Made by a program: the position numbers and the translations under genes. The notes beneath the pieces are model-generated. The model did not search any database. It was given only the letters and a program-made list of their open reading frames with translations, and was not told where the DNA came from. Shown one piece after another: positions 24,683 through 32,610 of a stretch of 64,000 bases of DNA. The stretch is from Nocardiopsis alba DSM 43377 (GTDB lineage Bacteria > Actinomycetota > Actinomycetes > Streptosporangiales > Streptosporangiaceae), in the NCBI RefSeq assembly GCF_000341225.1, contig NZ_ANAC01000001.1, positions 62,001-126,000 on the forward strand, read 5' to 3'. The first letter of the stretch is position 1; every line of letters begins with the position of its first letter.

Positions 24683-25646
24683 GTTTCTGAAGAGGGGCGT
24701 CCTGCTCCGGTCGCTCGCCGTGGGGTTGGCCCTGGTGATGGTGAGCTCCTGCGCGGTGCGCACCGATCAGATCGCCCGCGACCCCAACACCGTCCGGATC
24801 GCCGTGAACGGCTGGGTGGGCTACGAGGCCAGCGCCGAGGTACTGGCCAACATCCTGCGGGAGGAGATGGGCTATGAGGTCCAGCTCATCCGCGTGGACG
24901 AACAGCCCTCCTGGCAGGCGCTCGATCAGGGCGTCATGGACGTGATCGTGGAGAACTGGGGCCACGAGGAGCTGTTCGAGCTGTACGGACCCGACGGCAA
25001 CGGCACCGCCGTGGACGGCGGTCCCAACGGCAACGAGGGTGTGATCGGCTGGTACGTCCCCGCCTACCTCGCGGAGGAGTACCCGGAGATCACCACCCTG
25101 GAGGGTCTGAAGGCCAACACCGACCTGTTCCGGACGGCCCAGACGGGCGACAAGGGCGAGTTCCTGGCCGGAGCCCCCGGGTTCGTCAGCCAGGACCAGG
25201 GGATGATCAACGCCTTCGACCTCGACCTCGAGATCGTCTACGCCGGGTCGGAGGCCGCTCAGATCACCGAGGTGCGGCGCCGTTACGCCAACGAGGAGCC
25301 GGTGCTCTTCTACTTCTACGACCCGCAGTGGTTCCAGGAGGAGGTGGACCTGGTCAAGGTCGACTTCCCCGACTATCACGAAGGTTGCGACGCCGACCTG
25401 GACGATGTTCCCTGTGACTACCCGGTCTACGACCTGAACAAGATCTTCAGGGCCGGTTTCGTGGAGGAGGACGACTACGCGTACCGCTTCCTCGACAACT
25501 GGAAGTGGACCAACTCGCAGCAGAACGAGGTCGCGCAGATGATCGCCGACCAGGGGATCTCTCCGCCCGAGGCGGCCGAGATCTGGGTGAGCGAGAACCG
25601 CGACGTGTGGGAGAAGTGGCTTCCGGAAGGCCACGAGACCCGCTGA
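24675..25646 (+). CDS. Glycine betaine-binding lipoprotein (OpuAC/ProX type)
   Basis: Extracytoplasmic receptor of 323 aa. The N-terminus is basic then hydrophobic and ends in the lipobox VSSC (Cys26 region), so it is membrane-tethered. The OpuAC fold is indicated by VRIAVNGWVGYEASAEVLANIL, DQGVMDVIVENWGHE and the Trp/Tyr-rich WVSENRDVWEKWLP. It closes the operon: GTG 24675 overlaps the permease stop, and a strong terminator follows its TGA. Confidence 0.92.
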   Translation: MPRFLKRGVLLRSLAVGLALVMVSSCAVRTDQIARDPNTVRIAVNGWVGYEASAEVLANILREEMGYEVQLIRVDEQPSWQALDQGVMDVIVENWGHEELFELYGPDGNGTAVDGGPNGNEGVIGWYVPAYLAEEYPEITTLEGLKANTDLFRTAQTGDKGEFLAGAPGFVSQDQGMINAFDLDLEIVYAGSEAAQITEVRRRYANEEPVLFYFYDPQWFQEEVDLVKVDFPDYHEGCDADLDDVPCDYPVYDLNKIFRAGFVEEDDYAYRFLDNWKWTNSQQNEVAQMIADQGISPPEAAEIWVSENRDVWEKWLPEGHETR

Positions 25647-25656
25647 CGCGTGGACG

Positions 25657-25699
25657 ACGGGTGGGGGCGGCGACCGGTGCGGTCGCCGCCCCCACCCGT
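25657..25699 (+). terminator. Strong terminator of the betaine operon
   Basis: A 19-base perfect stem (ACGGGTGGGGGCGGCGACC and its complement) with the loop GGTGC begins 11 bases after the binding-protein stop. Confidence 0.8.
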
Positions 25700-25785
25700 G
25701 CCCGGGGTCTTCGCCCTTGCCACGGGCCGGGGGAGAAGGTGAGAATCCTTCGGGAACCTCGCCTGCCCCCACAGAGCGGAGCACC

Positions 25786-27666
25786 ATGCGTCAGGGACGC
25801 CTCGCCACACTCCTCGGAACCGTCCTGCTGCTGGACGTGCTCCGGGTCTTCCTCCCCTCGCTCATCACCCTCTTCGGGCAGGCGGGCTCGACCGGCCCCG
25901 AGGTCATGGGCGCCTACGCCCTCGCCTGGTTCCTGCTCCCCTTCCCCGCCGTACTCCTGACCCGGTGGGTGCCGCCCGCCACCCTCGCCCTGGTCACGGC
26001 GGGCCTCCTCGTGGTCGGTCGGATCGCGCTCCAGGCCACCGAGGGAGGAGACCCCCAGCTCTACCTGTCCTCGGCCCTCGTGGGGCTGGGCGTCGTCTGG
26101 CTGACCTGCGTCGTGGCCGCCACCGCCACCGACGGTCGAACGAACGCGCACGAGGTGATGATCGGCGTGGTCGCCGGTACGGCCGCCTCGTCCGTCGCGC
26201 ACACGGCACTCGGCACCGTCGATCCGCTCTGGCGCGAGGGCGTCCTCGTCTGGACCGGGGTCGTGGTCGTGTGCGCGGCCTTCCTCGCCGCGTCCCTGTG
26301 GACCCTGCGGGCCGAGGCGGGAGAACCCGCCCCCGTCGGCCCCCGCGCCTGGCTCTCCCTGGGGCCGCTGCTCTTCCTGACCGGCCTCTACACCGCCAAC
26401 CCGGCCGTGGCCCGCACCCTCGCCGAGACCCCCTACGCGTCGGTCGTGATCGCGGTCGTCGCGGTCCTGTCCGTCGCCGTCACCGCCCGACCCCGCGCCT
26501 TCGTCCCGGGCCCCCTCGTCCCCTTGACCTTGATGCTCGTGGTCCTGACGGCGTTGTCGCTCGTGTCCTCACTCGACGGCGACGTGCCCGGCGTGCCGCC
26601 CACCTGGACCTGGGCGCTCCTCGTCCCGGGACAGCTCGCCCTGGCCGCCTGCGCCGGGCTGGCGGTGTCCCGCCCCGCCCCTGGGACCACCGCGGCGCGC
26701 ACCGGGGCCCTCGCCGCCTCGGGGCTCCTGCTCTTCGTCGTCCTGGTGTTCGCCTTCTACGCCGCCTACGACCTGCACATCCCCAACACGTACGTACCGT
26801 TCCTCGCTCTGCTCCTCCTCGCCGCGGCGCTCCCGCTCCGCCCCGGAACGGACACGACCCCACCGGCCCGGGCCATGCCCGGGGCCGTCGGCGCCGCCGC
26901 CCTCGCCCTGGCCGTCACGCTCGCCCCCCTCTTCGTCCGAGTCGAGACCACCCCCGCCGAACCCGGCTCCGACGGCCTACGGGTGGCCGCCTACAACGTG
27001 CGCATGGGGTTCGGCATGGACGGACGCCTGTCCACCGCCGAACAGGCCGAGACCCTGCGCGCTCTGGACGCCGACGTCATCGCGCTCGGCGAGGTGGACC
27101 GGGGCTGGCTGCTCAACGGAGGTCACGACCACCTGTCGGCGCTCGCCGAACACCTGGGCATGACCGCCTACTGGGGGCCCGCCGACGGCCCGTTCTGGGG
27201 AGACGCCCTGCTCACCAACCTTCCGGTCACCGAGGTGCGCGGCCACACCCTTCCCGCGAGCGGACCCACCGGCGCCCAGGCTCTGGAGGCGACCCTGACC
27301 TGGCGGGGCGCCGATGTCACGGTGATCGCCACCCACCTGCAACCCGAGGGCTACGACCTGGCCGACCCGAGCTCCCGAGCCCAACTGGCCGCCCTCATGG
27401 AGATCGCCGAGGCCGCCCACGGCCGCGGCACGCCCGTGGTGGTCGCGGGCGACCTCAACCTCGAACCCGAGGACCTGCCCTTGGGAGAGACCCTCCACGA
27501 CGCCTTCGCCGACGCGCGCCCCTTCCCCACCATGGTCGCCGCCGCCCGCTCCGAGCAGCAGATCGACCACATCCTCGTCACCGACGACTGGAGGCCGAGC
27601 GACCCCGCCGCCCCGGACGTGCCCCACTCCGACCACCGCCCCATCGCCATCACCCTCCACCCCTGA
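25786..27666 (+). CDS. Polytopic membrane protein with C-terminal endonuclease/exonuclease/phosphatase domain
   Basis: Protein of 626 aa from ATG 25786 (AGCGGAG upstream). Residues 1-390 form about ten or more membrane helices; residues 400-626 are an EEP (Mg-dependent phosphodiesterase) domain with VAAYNVRMGFGMDG, GEVDRGW, THLQPEGYD, GDLNLEPED and the terminal SDHRPIAI. The catalytic Asn, Glu, Asp and His are all present. The domain may act on lipid headgroups or nucleic acid, on whichever membrane side it faces; substrate unknown. Confidence 0.85.
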   Translation: MRQGRLATLLGTVLLLDVLRVFLPSLITLFGQAGSTGPEVMGAYALAWFLLPFPAVLLTRWVPPATLALVTAGLLVVGRIALQATEGGDPQLYLSSALVGLGVVWLTCVVAATATDGRTNAHEVMIGVVAGTAASSVAHTALGTVDPLWREGVLVWTGVVVVCAAFLAASLWTLRAEAGEPAPVGPRAWLSLGPLLFLTGLYTANPAVARTLAETPYASVVIAVVAVLSVAVTARPRAFVPGPLVPLTLMLVVLTALSLVSSLDGDVPGVPPTWTWALLVPGQLALAACAGLAVSRPAPGTTAARTGALAASGLLLFVVLVFAFYAAYDLHIPNTYVPFLALLLLAAALPLRPGTDTTPPARAMPGAVGAAALALAVTLAPLFVRVETTPAEPGSDGLRVAAYNVRMGFGMDGRLSTAEQAETLRALDADVIALGEVDRGWLLNGGHDHLSALAEHLGMTAYWGPADGPFWGDALLTNLPVTEVRGHTLPASGPTGAQALEATLTWRGADVTVIATHLQPEGYDLADPSSRAQLAALMEIAEAAHGRGTPVVVAGDLNLEPEDLPLGETLHDAFADARPFPTMVAAARSEQQIDHILVTDDWRPSDPAAPDVPHSDHRPIAITLHP

Positions 27667-27743
27667 CGGTGACGTTCCGCCGAACCATCGGGCATTCCGC
27701 ATCTCGCGGTTTTCTCGAAACCAGGGCCGACTCCGAGCAGGAC

Positions 27744-27761
27744 CTTTAGGATTTCCTAAAG
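27744..27761. promoter_or_regulatory. Operator of the toxin-antitoxin operon
   Basis: CTTTAGGATTTCCTAAAG has eight-base arms CTTTAGGA/TCCTAAAG around TT. A -10-like TAGTCT at 27768-27773 follows directly, so a bound XRE antitoxin would block transcription. Typical of RelE/HigA-type autorepression. Confidence 0.65.
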
Positions 27762-27783
27762 TCCGGGTAGTCTTTCAAGGAGG

Positions 27784-28167
27784 ATGGCGTTGGGATCATG
27801 GGAGATCCTCATGACCGAGGATGTGGAACGCTTCCTTGATGAGCTCTATGAGAAGGACCGGAAGTCGCACTCTCTGGTGAACCAGGCGATTCTCGTCCTG
27901 GAACGTAACGGGCCCGGGGAAGGGCGACCCTTGGTGGACACCGTCGTCGGAACCTCGGTGGCGAACCTGAAGGAGCTGCGCCCCGGTTCCTCGGCCGGAA
28001 GTGAGGTGCGTGTTCTCTTCGCTTTCGACCCATGGCGTTCCGCGATCCTTCTGGTCGCGGGGGACAAGTCCGGTCGATGGCGTTCGTGGTACCGATGGGC
28101 GGTACCGCGAGCCGAACTCCTCTATGGGGATTACCTGTCGGAACGGCGAGAGGCGGACGAGGCATGA
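27784..28167 (+). CDS. RelE/HigB-like toxin (type II TA, Gp49 family)
   Basis: Toxin of 127 aa with the phage-derived Gp49/HigB pattern: FLDELYEKDRKSHSLVNQAILVLERNGPGEGRPLVDTV, LKELRPGSSAGSEVRVLFAFDPWRSAILLVAGDKSGRWRSWY. Such toxins cleave mRNA at the ribosome. The start is unusual: ATG 27784 directly abuts AAGGAGG, so either TTG 27790 (six-base spacing) is used or the ATG is near-leaderless. ATGA overlap with the antitoxin gene; toxin precedes antitoxin as in higBA loci. Confidence 0.83.
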   Translation: MALGSWEILMTEDVERFLDELYEKDRKSHSLVNQAILVLERNGPGEGRPLVDTVVGTSVANLKELRPGSSAGSEVRVLFAFDPWRSAILLVAGDKSGRWRSWYRWAVPRAELLYGDYLSERREADEA

Positions 28168-28484
28168 GCGTGGGTCGAAGCTGGCGTGACAGCGGCCATC
28201 TGGAGAAGGCCGTCGAGACCTCCGGCGGGGCGGAGCGGTTCGAGGCCGAGGTCGCTCGTCTCCAAGACCAGGCCAGGGCTTGGCGTCTGGTCGAGATGCG
28301 GAGGCATCGAGGGCTGGGGCAGGCCGAGGTGGCGCGTCGAATGGGGGTCTCGGTCTCCAGGGTCTCCCAGATCGAATCCGGTGACATCTCGACCCGCGAT
28401 GTCCTCGACCGTTACGTCACGGCCTTGGGCGGAACACTCGTTCTGGTGGCCGACTTCGGGGACGAGCAGCTGAAGGTCGGCTGA
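28164..28484 (+). CDS. XRE-family antitoxin (HigA-like)
   Basis: Protein of 106 aa from ATG 28164 overlapping the toxin stop. HTH region RRHRGLGQAEVARRMGVSVSRVSQIESGDISTRDVLDRYVTALGG. It should neutralise the preceding toxin and repress the operon through the palindrome at 27744-27761. An extended open frame upstream of the ATG is within the toxin gene and unlikely to be translated. Confidence 0.86.
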   Translation: MSVGRSWRDSGHLEKAVETSGGAERFEAEVARLQDQARAWRLVEMRRHRGLGQAEVARRMGVSVSRVSQIESGDISTRDVLDRYVTALGGTLVLVADFGDEQLKVG

Positions 28485-28497
28485 GCAGGAGGGGTGG

Positions 28498-28520
28498 GAG
28501 GCCGGAGCGGCTCCGGCCTC
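28498..28520. terminator. Bidirectional terminator
   Basis: Perfect ten-base stem GAGGCCGGAG/CTCCGGCCTC around CGG between the antitoxin gene and the convergent small membrane-protein gene. Confidence 0.7.
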
Positions 28521-28548
28521 TACCGTCCTCTTCATCCGACGGTGTGGA

Positions 28549-28797
28549 TCAGTGCTGGGGGCGCTCGTAGTGGAGCCGCCGGTTCACCCAGTAGACGTTC
28601 ACACAGGCGGCGACGAAGCCCGCGCCGAGGAGCACCGCCAGCCAGAGCTGGTCGGTCCAGAGCACGGCGGCGATGGTGCCCAACAGGAGTACCAGGGCCC
28701 CGAACACCGCCAGGACCCGCCGGAAACCCAGGGCGCTGGCCGGGCGGTCATGGCTGCCGAGCGCGCCCTTCAAGCTGCCACGTCTGGCGCGTTCCAT
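28549..28797 (-). CDS. Small two-helix membrane protein
   Basis: Protein of 82 aa with a basic N-terminus and two hydrophobic helices (about 28-46 and 50-68: FRRVLAVFGALVLLLG, LAVLLGAGFVAACVNVYWV). It has a very strong ribosome-binding region (AGGAGGTGGAGGAAG before the ATG at 28797). No family recognised with confidence; function unknown. Confidence 0.7.
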   Translation of the reverse strand: MERARRGSLKGALGSHDRPASALGFRRVLAVFGALVLLLGTIAAVLWTDQLWLAVLLGAGFVAACVNVYWVNRRLHYERPQH

Positions 28798-28971
28798 CTT
28801 CCTCCACCTCCTCCTAGTAGTCCTACCCCAGTGGGACCGGGTCCTTCCTCCGGGGTGCCCTTCAGGCAGGGGCCGTTAACGCGCACGGCGGGGGAGGGGC
28901 GGTGCGCGGTGGGTCCGTCTCCTTCAACAGAATGGGGTGGACCTTCCGACCATCGCCCCCGAAGGAGCAGC

Positions 28972-29532
28972 TTGTCCCGCCACCCGGGCCGCGGGCCCGC
29001 CTTCTCGATCATCGCTCTGTCGATCGTCCTGGCTCTGGCAGGTTGCTCCTCCGCCGAACCCGAGCCCCCACCGGACACCGAGTACGCCTCCGAACTCGTC
29101 TCGGTCTTCTGGGTCGAACGTCAGGTGCGGGTGGTCACCCTGGATCGGATGATCGACGAAGTGGGATCGGACGAGGTGCTCGTGAACATGGGTGGTGCCC
29201 GTGAGCTCCTGTTCGACCAAGGGATCATCGTCCCCGAAGGAGGGGGTGACGCGGACGTGGACTGGGAGGCCGGCTACCAGGACGGTGACCTGGAGGGGTA
29301 CGTCGTCGAGCTCGACGAGGACGCCTGGGACACCATGGTCGGCTTCAACCGGATCGACAGCGCCCTGAACGACGCCATGCACCACAACGAGGTCACCTGG
29401 TGCGGGGACACCGTCACCGGCGAGGAGTTCGTCGACGCCTACATGGACGAGCACCAGGGGGCCTTCGACACCCACGACGCCTACGAGGCGAGCGTCGCCG
29501 ACCACGTCGACTGCGGCGACGGAAGGATCTGA
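28972..29532 (+). CDS. Lipoprotein of unknown function
   Basis: Protein of 186 aa from TTG 28972, preceded by GAAGGAG. A signal peptide ends in LALAGC, predicting lipid anchoring. The mature part is acidic (rich in D/E) with the segment LLFDQGIIVPEGGGD, loosely resembling the L-x-D-E-G-L-L-V-P-G-G-G-G-D stretch near the end of the 837-residue protein at 60384. Two cysteines (TWCGDTV, HVDCGDG) may pair outside the cell. Convergent with the propeller array. Function unknown. Confidence 0.72.
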   Translation: MSRHPGRGPAFSIIALSIVLALAGCSSAEPEPPPDTEYASELVSVFWVERQVRVVTLDRMIDEVGSDEVLVNMGGARELLFDQGIIVPEGGGDADVDWEAGYQDGDLEGYVVELDEDAWDTMVGFNRIDSALNDAMHHNEVTWCGDTVTGEEFVDAYMDEHQGAFDTHDAYEASVADHVDCGDGRI

Positions 29533-29552
29533 CCCGCCCCGAGGACGGAGAG

Positions 29553-29593
29553 ACCCGCGCCCGCCCGAGGGACTCGGGCCGGCGCGGGCGGGT
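29553..29593. terminator. GC-rich bidirectional terminator
   Basis: Imperfect inverted repeat (ACCCGCGCCCGCCCGAG against CTCGGGCCGGCGCGGGCGGGT) between the convergent lipoprotein and first propeller gene. Confidence 0.55.
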
Positions 29594-29607
29594 TCATTCG
29601 TAGGTGC

Positions 29608-30863
29608 TCACCTGAGCGCCACGACGCCCTCGATGGCGTCGATGCCGGCCCCGCGTTCCACCGGGACATAGGCGATGACCGACCCGGGCACGGAGAGCAG
29701 CCGACCGGGATCGAGACTGCTCGCCGTGGCGGTGGTGGTCGCGGTGATGACGTCCTCCGCGCCCTCGTCGTCCCAGGGGGTCACCACGACGTCGATCGCG
29801 TCCTCGTCGGAGCCGCGTTCCATGTCGATGGTGAGCAGGTGGTCGGGCAACCCGACGGCGGTCTCCGGTGTGTCTCCGGAGAAGCGCCCGTCGGGAAGGG
29901 TGACCGAGGAGAGCACCTCTCCGTCGAAGGTCCGCAGCTCGTGGCTCGGATCCTCCGCCAGGTGATCCGGACCGGCGAGGTAGGTGCCGTCCCCGAGCTC
30001 CAACACCGGTTTCGGGGACTCGGCGAGGACCTCACCATCGGCGGGGTCGATGATCGTCCACCCCTCCTCACCCGGAAGGTCGGCCACCAGGCGGCCCTGG
30101 AGGAGCTTCGCCTCCGCCAGGCCTCGGCCCTCGGTGTCCTCGGCCTCCCGACGCCACAGCTCCTCGCCGTTCTTCGGGTCCAACGCCACCAGCGCGTTCA
30201 TTGTGTCGGGGGCGGGGACGCGGAGCGCGCCCTCGGAGGTGTCCTCCGAGCAGTGCAGGAGCAGGACGATCGCCTTGGGCGACAGGAGCGTGGTGATCGT
30301 GCGGGAGGGGCCGCCTTCGGAGCAGGTGAGGGTCTCCTCCTGCCGCCAGAGGAACGCTCCGGTCTCCAGATCGGTCGACTCATGGAGGGCCTCGGTGGCC
30401 TCACCTTCACGGTGGAAGAGGAACTCGCCGTCCAGAAGACGGCCCTCGCCGTTCCAGTCGAGGTCCCGGGCCGCGGCCTCCCCGGTGGAGGTGTCCAGTA
30501 GCAGGGCGGGCTCATCCGAGGCCGATACGAGGGCGAGTTCCCCCGAAGGGGAGAAGGAGGCGGAGAACCCCTCCGCCTCGGGCGCCTGGTAACGCCACAG
30601 TTCGTCACCGGTGTCGCCGCGCAGTCCGACCAGCCCGTCCGTCAGTTCGATGACGGCCCCGACCGGACCCGCGTGCACCTTCGAGACACGTTCGCCCTCG
30701 CCGGGACTCCACTCCCAACCGACCTCGCTCACGGAGGCCATGGCCTCGGGTGCCGTCGGCGACTCGTCGGCGACCCGGTGGATCACGGACCCCCGGAGCC
30801 GGTACAGGCAGGTGTCGCCAGGGCCAGGCAGAGCGCGGTCGCGGAGATCCTCCGTTTGTTCAT
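29608..30863 (-). CDS. PQQ-like beta-propeller lipoprotein, copy 1, with apparent frameshift
   Basis: First member (3' end) of a four-gene propeller array. The propeller frame (392 aa from GTG 30786) has WEWSPGEGERVSKVHAGPVGAVIELTDGLVGLRGDTGDELWRY, aligned with the other copies. It lacks a signal, but immediately upstream ATG 30863 (after GAGGAGAA) opens a lipoprotein signal MNKRRISATALCLALATPAC that ends at TGA 30783-30785 after 26 codons in another frame. Adding one base to the C5 run (plus strand 30790-30794) would fuse the two into one lipoprotein. It is thus a frameshifted gene, a phase-variable one, or carries a sequence error. Cys residues TLTC...LLHC match the array's first pair. Confidence 0.72.
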
Positions 30864-30912
30864 ATCGCGGGTTCTCCTCGTGATGGGGGGTCGAGTGACG
30901 GGGGGCGCGTCG

Positions 30913-32313
30913 TCATGCGAGGCCGATGAGGTGGCCCTCGGAGCCGGGCCGATAGAGGACCACGCTTCCAGGGGTCTCCACGAAGACCCCTCTCCCGCTC
31001 TGGACGATCGCTTCGACCTTCTCGGACTCGATGGCCCGCGGCGGGGTCTTGCCCTCCCAGGGGAGGAAAAGGACCGTTTCGTCGATGTTCCTCTCCGCGC
31101 ACTCGTCGACGCATCCCGGCGTGACGACTCCGCCGTCGAGGGGGAGAGAGTAGGAGGCGCTCCCGGCCGGTCGGATCCGGTGGTATTCGAAGGGGTCGCC
31201 GCTGAGAGGGTCTTCCGTCGAGGTTCGTCGAAGGATCTCTCCGTCTCCTGTTCTCGTGTTCGTGAACTCGGGGAGGCCTGTGCTCCCGGGTGTCCTTTCG
31301 GAGACGACGACGTTCTCGTCGTCGAAGTCGATGATCCTGCCCGGTCCCTCGTCCCTCTGAAGACTCCGGAGGTCATCGTGGAGGACCTCTCCCGTGGCCG
31401 GGACGAAGAGGGTGGAGCCGGAGGTCGTCTCGGCCAGGAGCGCGCTCTCGTCACGAGAGACGTTGATACCGGCGGAGTAGGGGACGTCGATCTCCGAGCG
31501 GGTCTCCCTCTCGAGAAGGAGATCGTCCTCGACGGTCCAAGAGACCTCTCCGCTCCACGCGTCCAGGACGACGAGATTCCCCGGTGAACGCGGAGCGTCG
31601 GGTTCACCCTCCTCTCGATGCTCCTCGCACAGTTCGGCCATGACGTAGTGTTCGCCGCTGGTCGCCACGGAGTAGTCGGCCGTGTCTCCGAAGGTGTTCG
31701 ATCCACGGAGCGCCTGGATCTCGCAGCCCCGCTCCGGTAGGTACTCCCAGGCGATGTCCCCGCTGTGCAGGTCGCGGGCGACGATGCCGCCGTCCCGGGC
31801 CTCGATCCAGTCGTGGTCGGACAGGTTCAGGAGACTCGGAGGTTCGGAGTCGAGGGGGTATTCGTATCTCTCCTGGATCTCTCCGGTACCGCTGTCCAGC
31901 AGGGAGACGTGGTTCTCATCGTCACGGGCCTGTGAGACGACGGCGTACCGTCCGTCTGGGGTGACCGACGCGCTGACATCGGAGCCATCGAGGTCGCTGA
32001 GGTAGCCCCAGAGTTCCCCGCCTGTGGTCCCGTCGAGTCCGATGACGCCTCGTTCCATGACCACGACCGGGCCGGCGAGCCCGGGCATCACGGTGACGAT
32101 CGAGTGGCCCTCGGGGGTGTCCCATTCCCAGGCGATGTGGTCGACCTCGTGAGGAACGTCTCCGACCTCGGGTTCTCCGTCGGAGGTGAAGTGTTCGTGG
32201 TCGCGGGGCAAGAGCGTGAACACGCCGATCCCGACGATGAGGGTCAGTGCGACCGCGACCGTCAGGAGCATCTTTCCTTGAAAGTATTTTCTCAAAGTAC
32301 GCCCGTCGCCCAT
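30913..32313 (-). CDS. Membrane-anchored PQQ-like beta-propeller protein, copy 2
   Basis: Protein of 466 aa: short cytoplasmic N-terminus, one membrane helix (about 15-33), then an extracytoplasmic domain of repeated beta blades such as GVIGLDGTTGGELWGY, SLLDSGTGEIQERY and DLHSGDIAWEYLP, the D-x-x-T/S-G-x-x-x-W pattern of PQQ-like propellers. Two cysteine pairs (RGC...AELC and GCVDEC) suggest disulfides. Function unknown; candidate sensor or binding scaffold. ATG 32313 lacks a good ribosome site; ATG 32271 (MLLTVAV, AAGGAAAG upstream) is an alternative. Its 5' 150 bases nearly match copy 4. Confidence 0.82.
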   Translation of the reverse strand: MGDGRTLRKYFQGKMLLTVAVALTLIVGIGVFTLLPRDHEHFTSDGEPEVGDVPHEVDHIAWEWDTPEGHSIVTVMPGLAGPVVVMERGVIGLDGTTGGELWGYLSDLDGSDVSASVTPDGRYAVVSQARDDENHVSLLDSGTGEIQERYEYPLDSEPPSLLNLSDHDWIEARDGGIVARDLHSGDIAWEYLPERGCEIQALRGSNTFGDTADYSVATSGEHYVMAELCEEHREEGEPDAPRSPGNLVVLDAWSGEVSWTVEDDLLLERETRSEIDVPYSAGINVSRDESALLAETTSGSTLFVPATGEVLHDDLRSLQRDEGPGRIIDFDDENVVVSERTPGSTGLPEFTNTRTGDGEILRRTSTEDPLSGDPFEYHRIRPAGSASYSLPLDGGVVTPGCVDECAERNIDETVLFLPWEGKTPPRAIESEKVEAIVQSGRGVFVETPGSVVLYRPGSEGHLIGLA

Positions 32314-32393
32314 TTCGGATCTGAGATTATCTTTTTAATATTCGAGTGGTTCGACGGCTTGAATTTGTAATATTGCATGCTCGGCCTCTTGTT

Positions 32394-32552
32394 CATCCAA
32401 GGCCGATGATCTCCGGTATTTTTCCGTCTGCTGTCGTGTATGCAATGATGCTGCCCGGAGAATGAATTCGTGGCTACCGGGGGTCCTCTCCCGTTGAAAC
32501 TGTGCTCTCGAGAGCCAGTGGATTAAAGTTTTTTCGTGACTGTCTTTCGCCT
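32394..32552 (-). pseudogene. Remnant C-terminus of a further propeller paralogue
   Basis: Between copies 2 and 3, a minus-strand frame ending at TGA 32396-32394 reads SPGSIIAYTTADGKIPEIIGLG, clearly matching the C-terminus of copy 3 (SPGSVIAYMKHEGSIPEIFGLK). Upstream in the same frame KTVTKNFNPLALES resembles its TVTFIPS region, but an in-frame TAG interrupts and there is no start. The flanking 297-base gap (32314-32610) is AT-rich and otherwise empty. Confidence 0.65.
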
Positions 32553-32610
32553 TTATGTTGGATGTAATCGAGAATTGCTTGTTCTCTTTGGGGAATTTTT
32601 TGGTCGTTAT

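Noticed and set aside
22415-24763. Long minus-strand open frame opposite the double permease
   Set aside because: Product is His/Asp/Arg-rich with no domain; the plus-strand permease is unambiguous.
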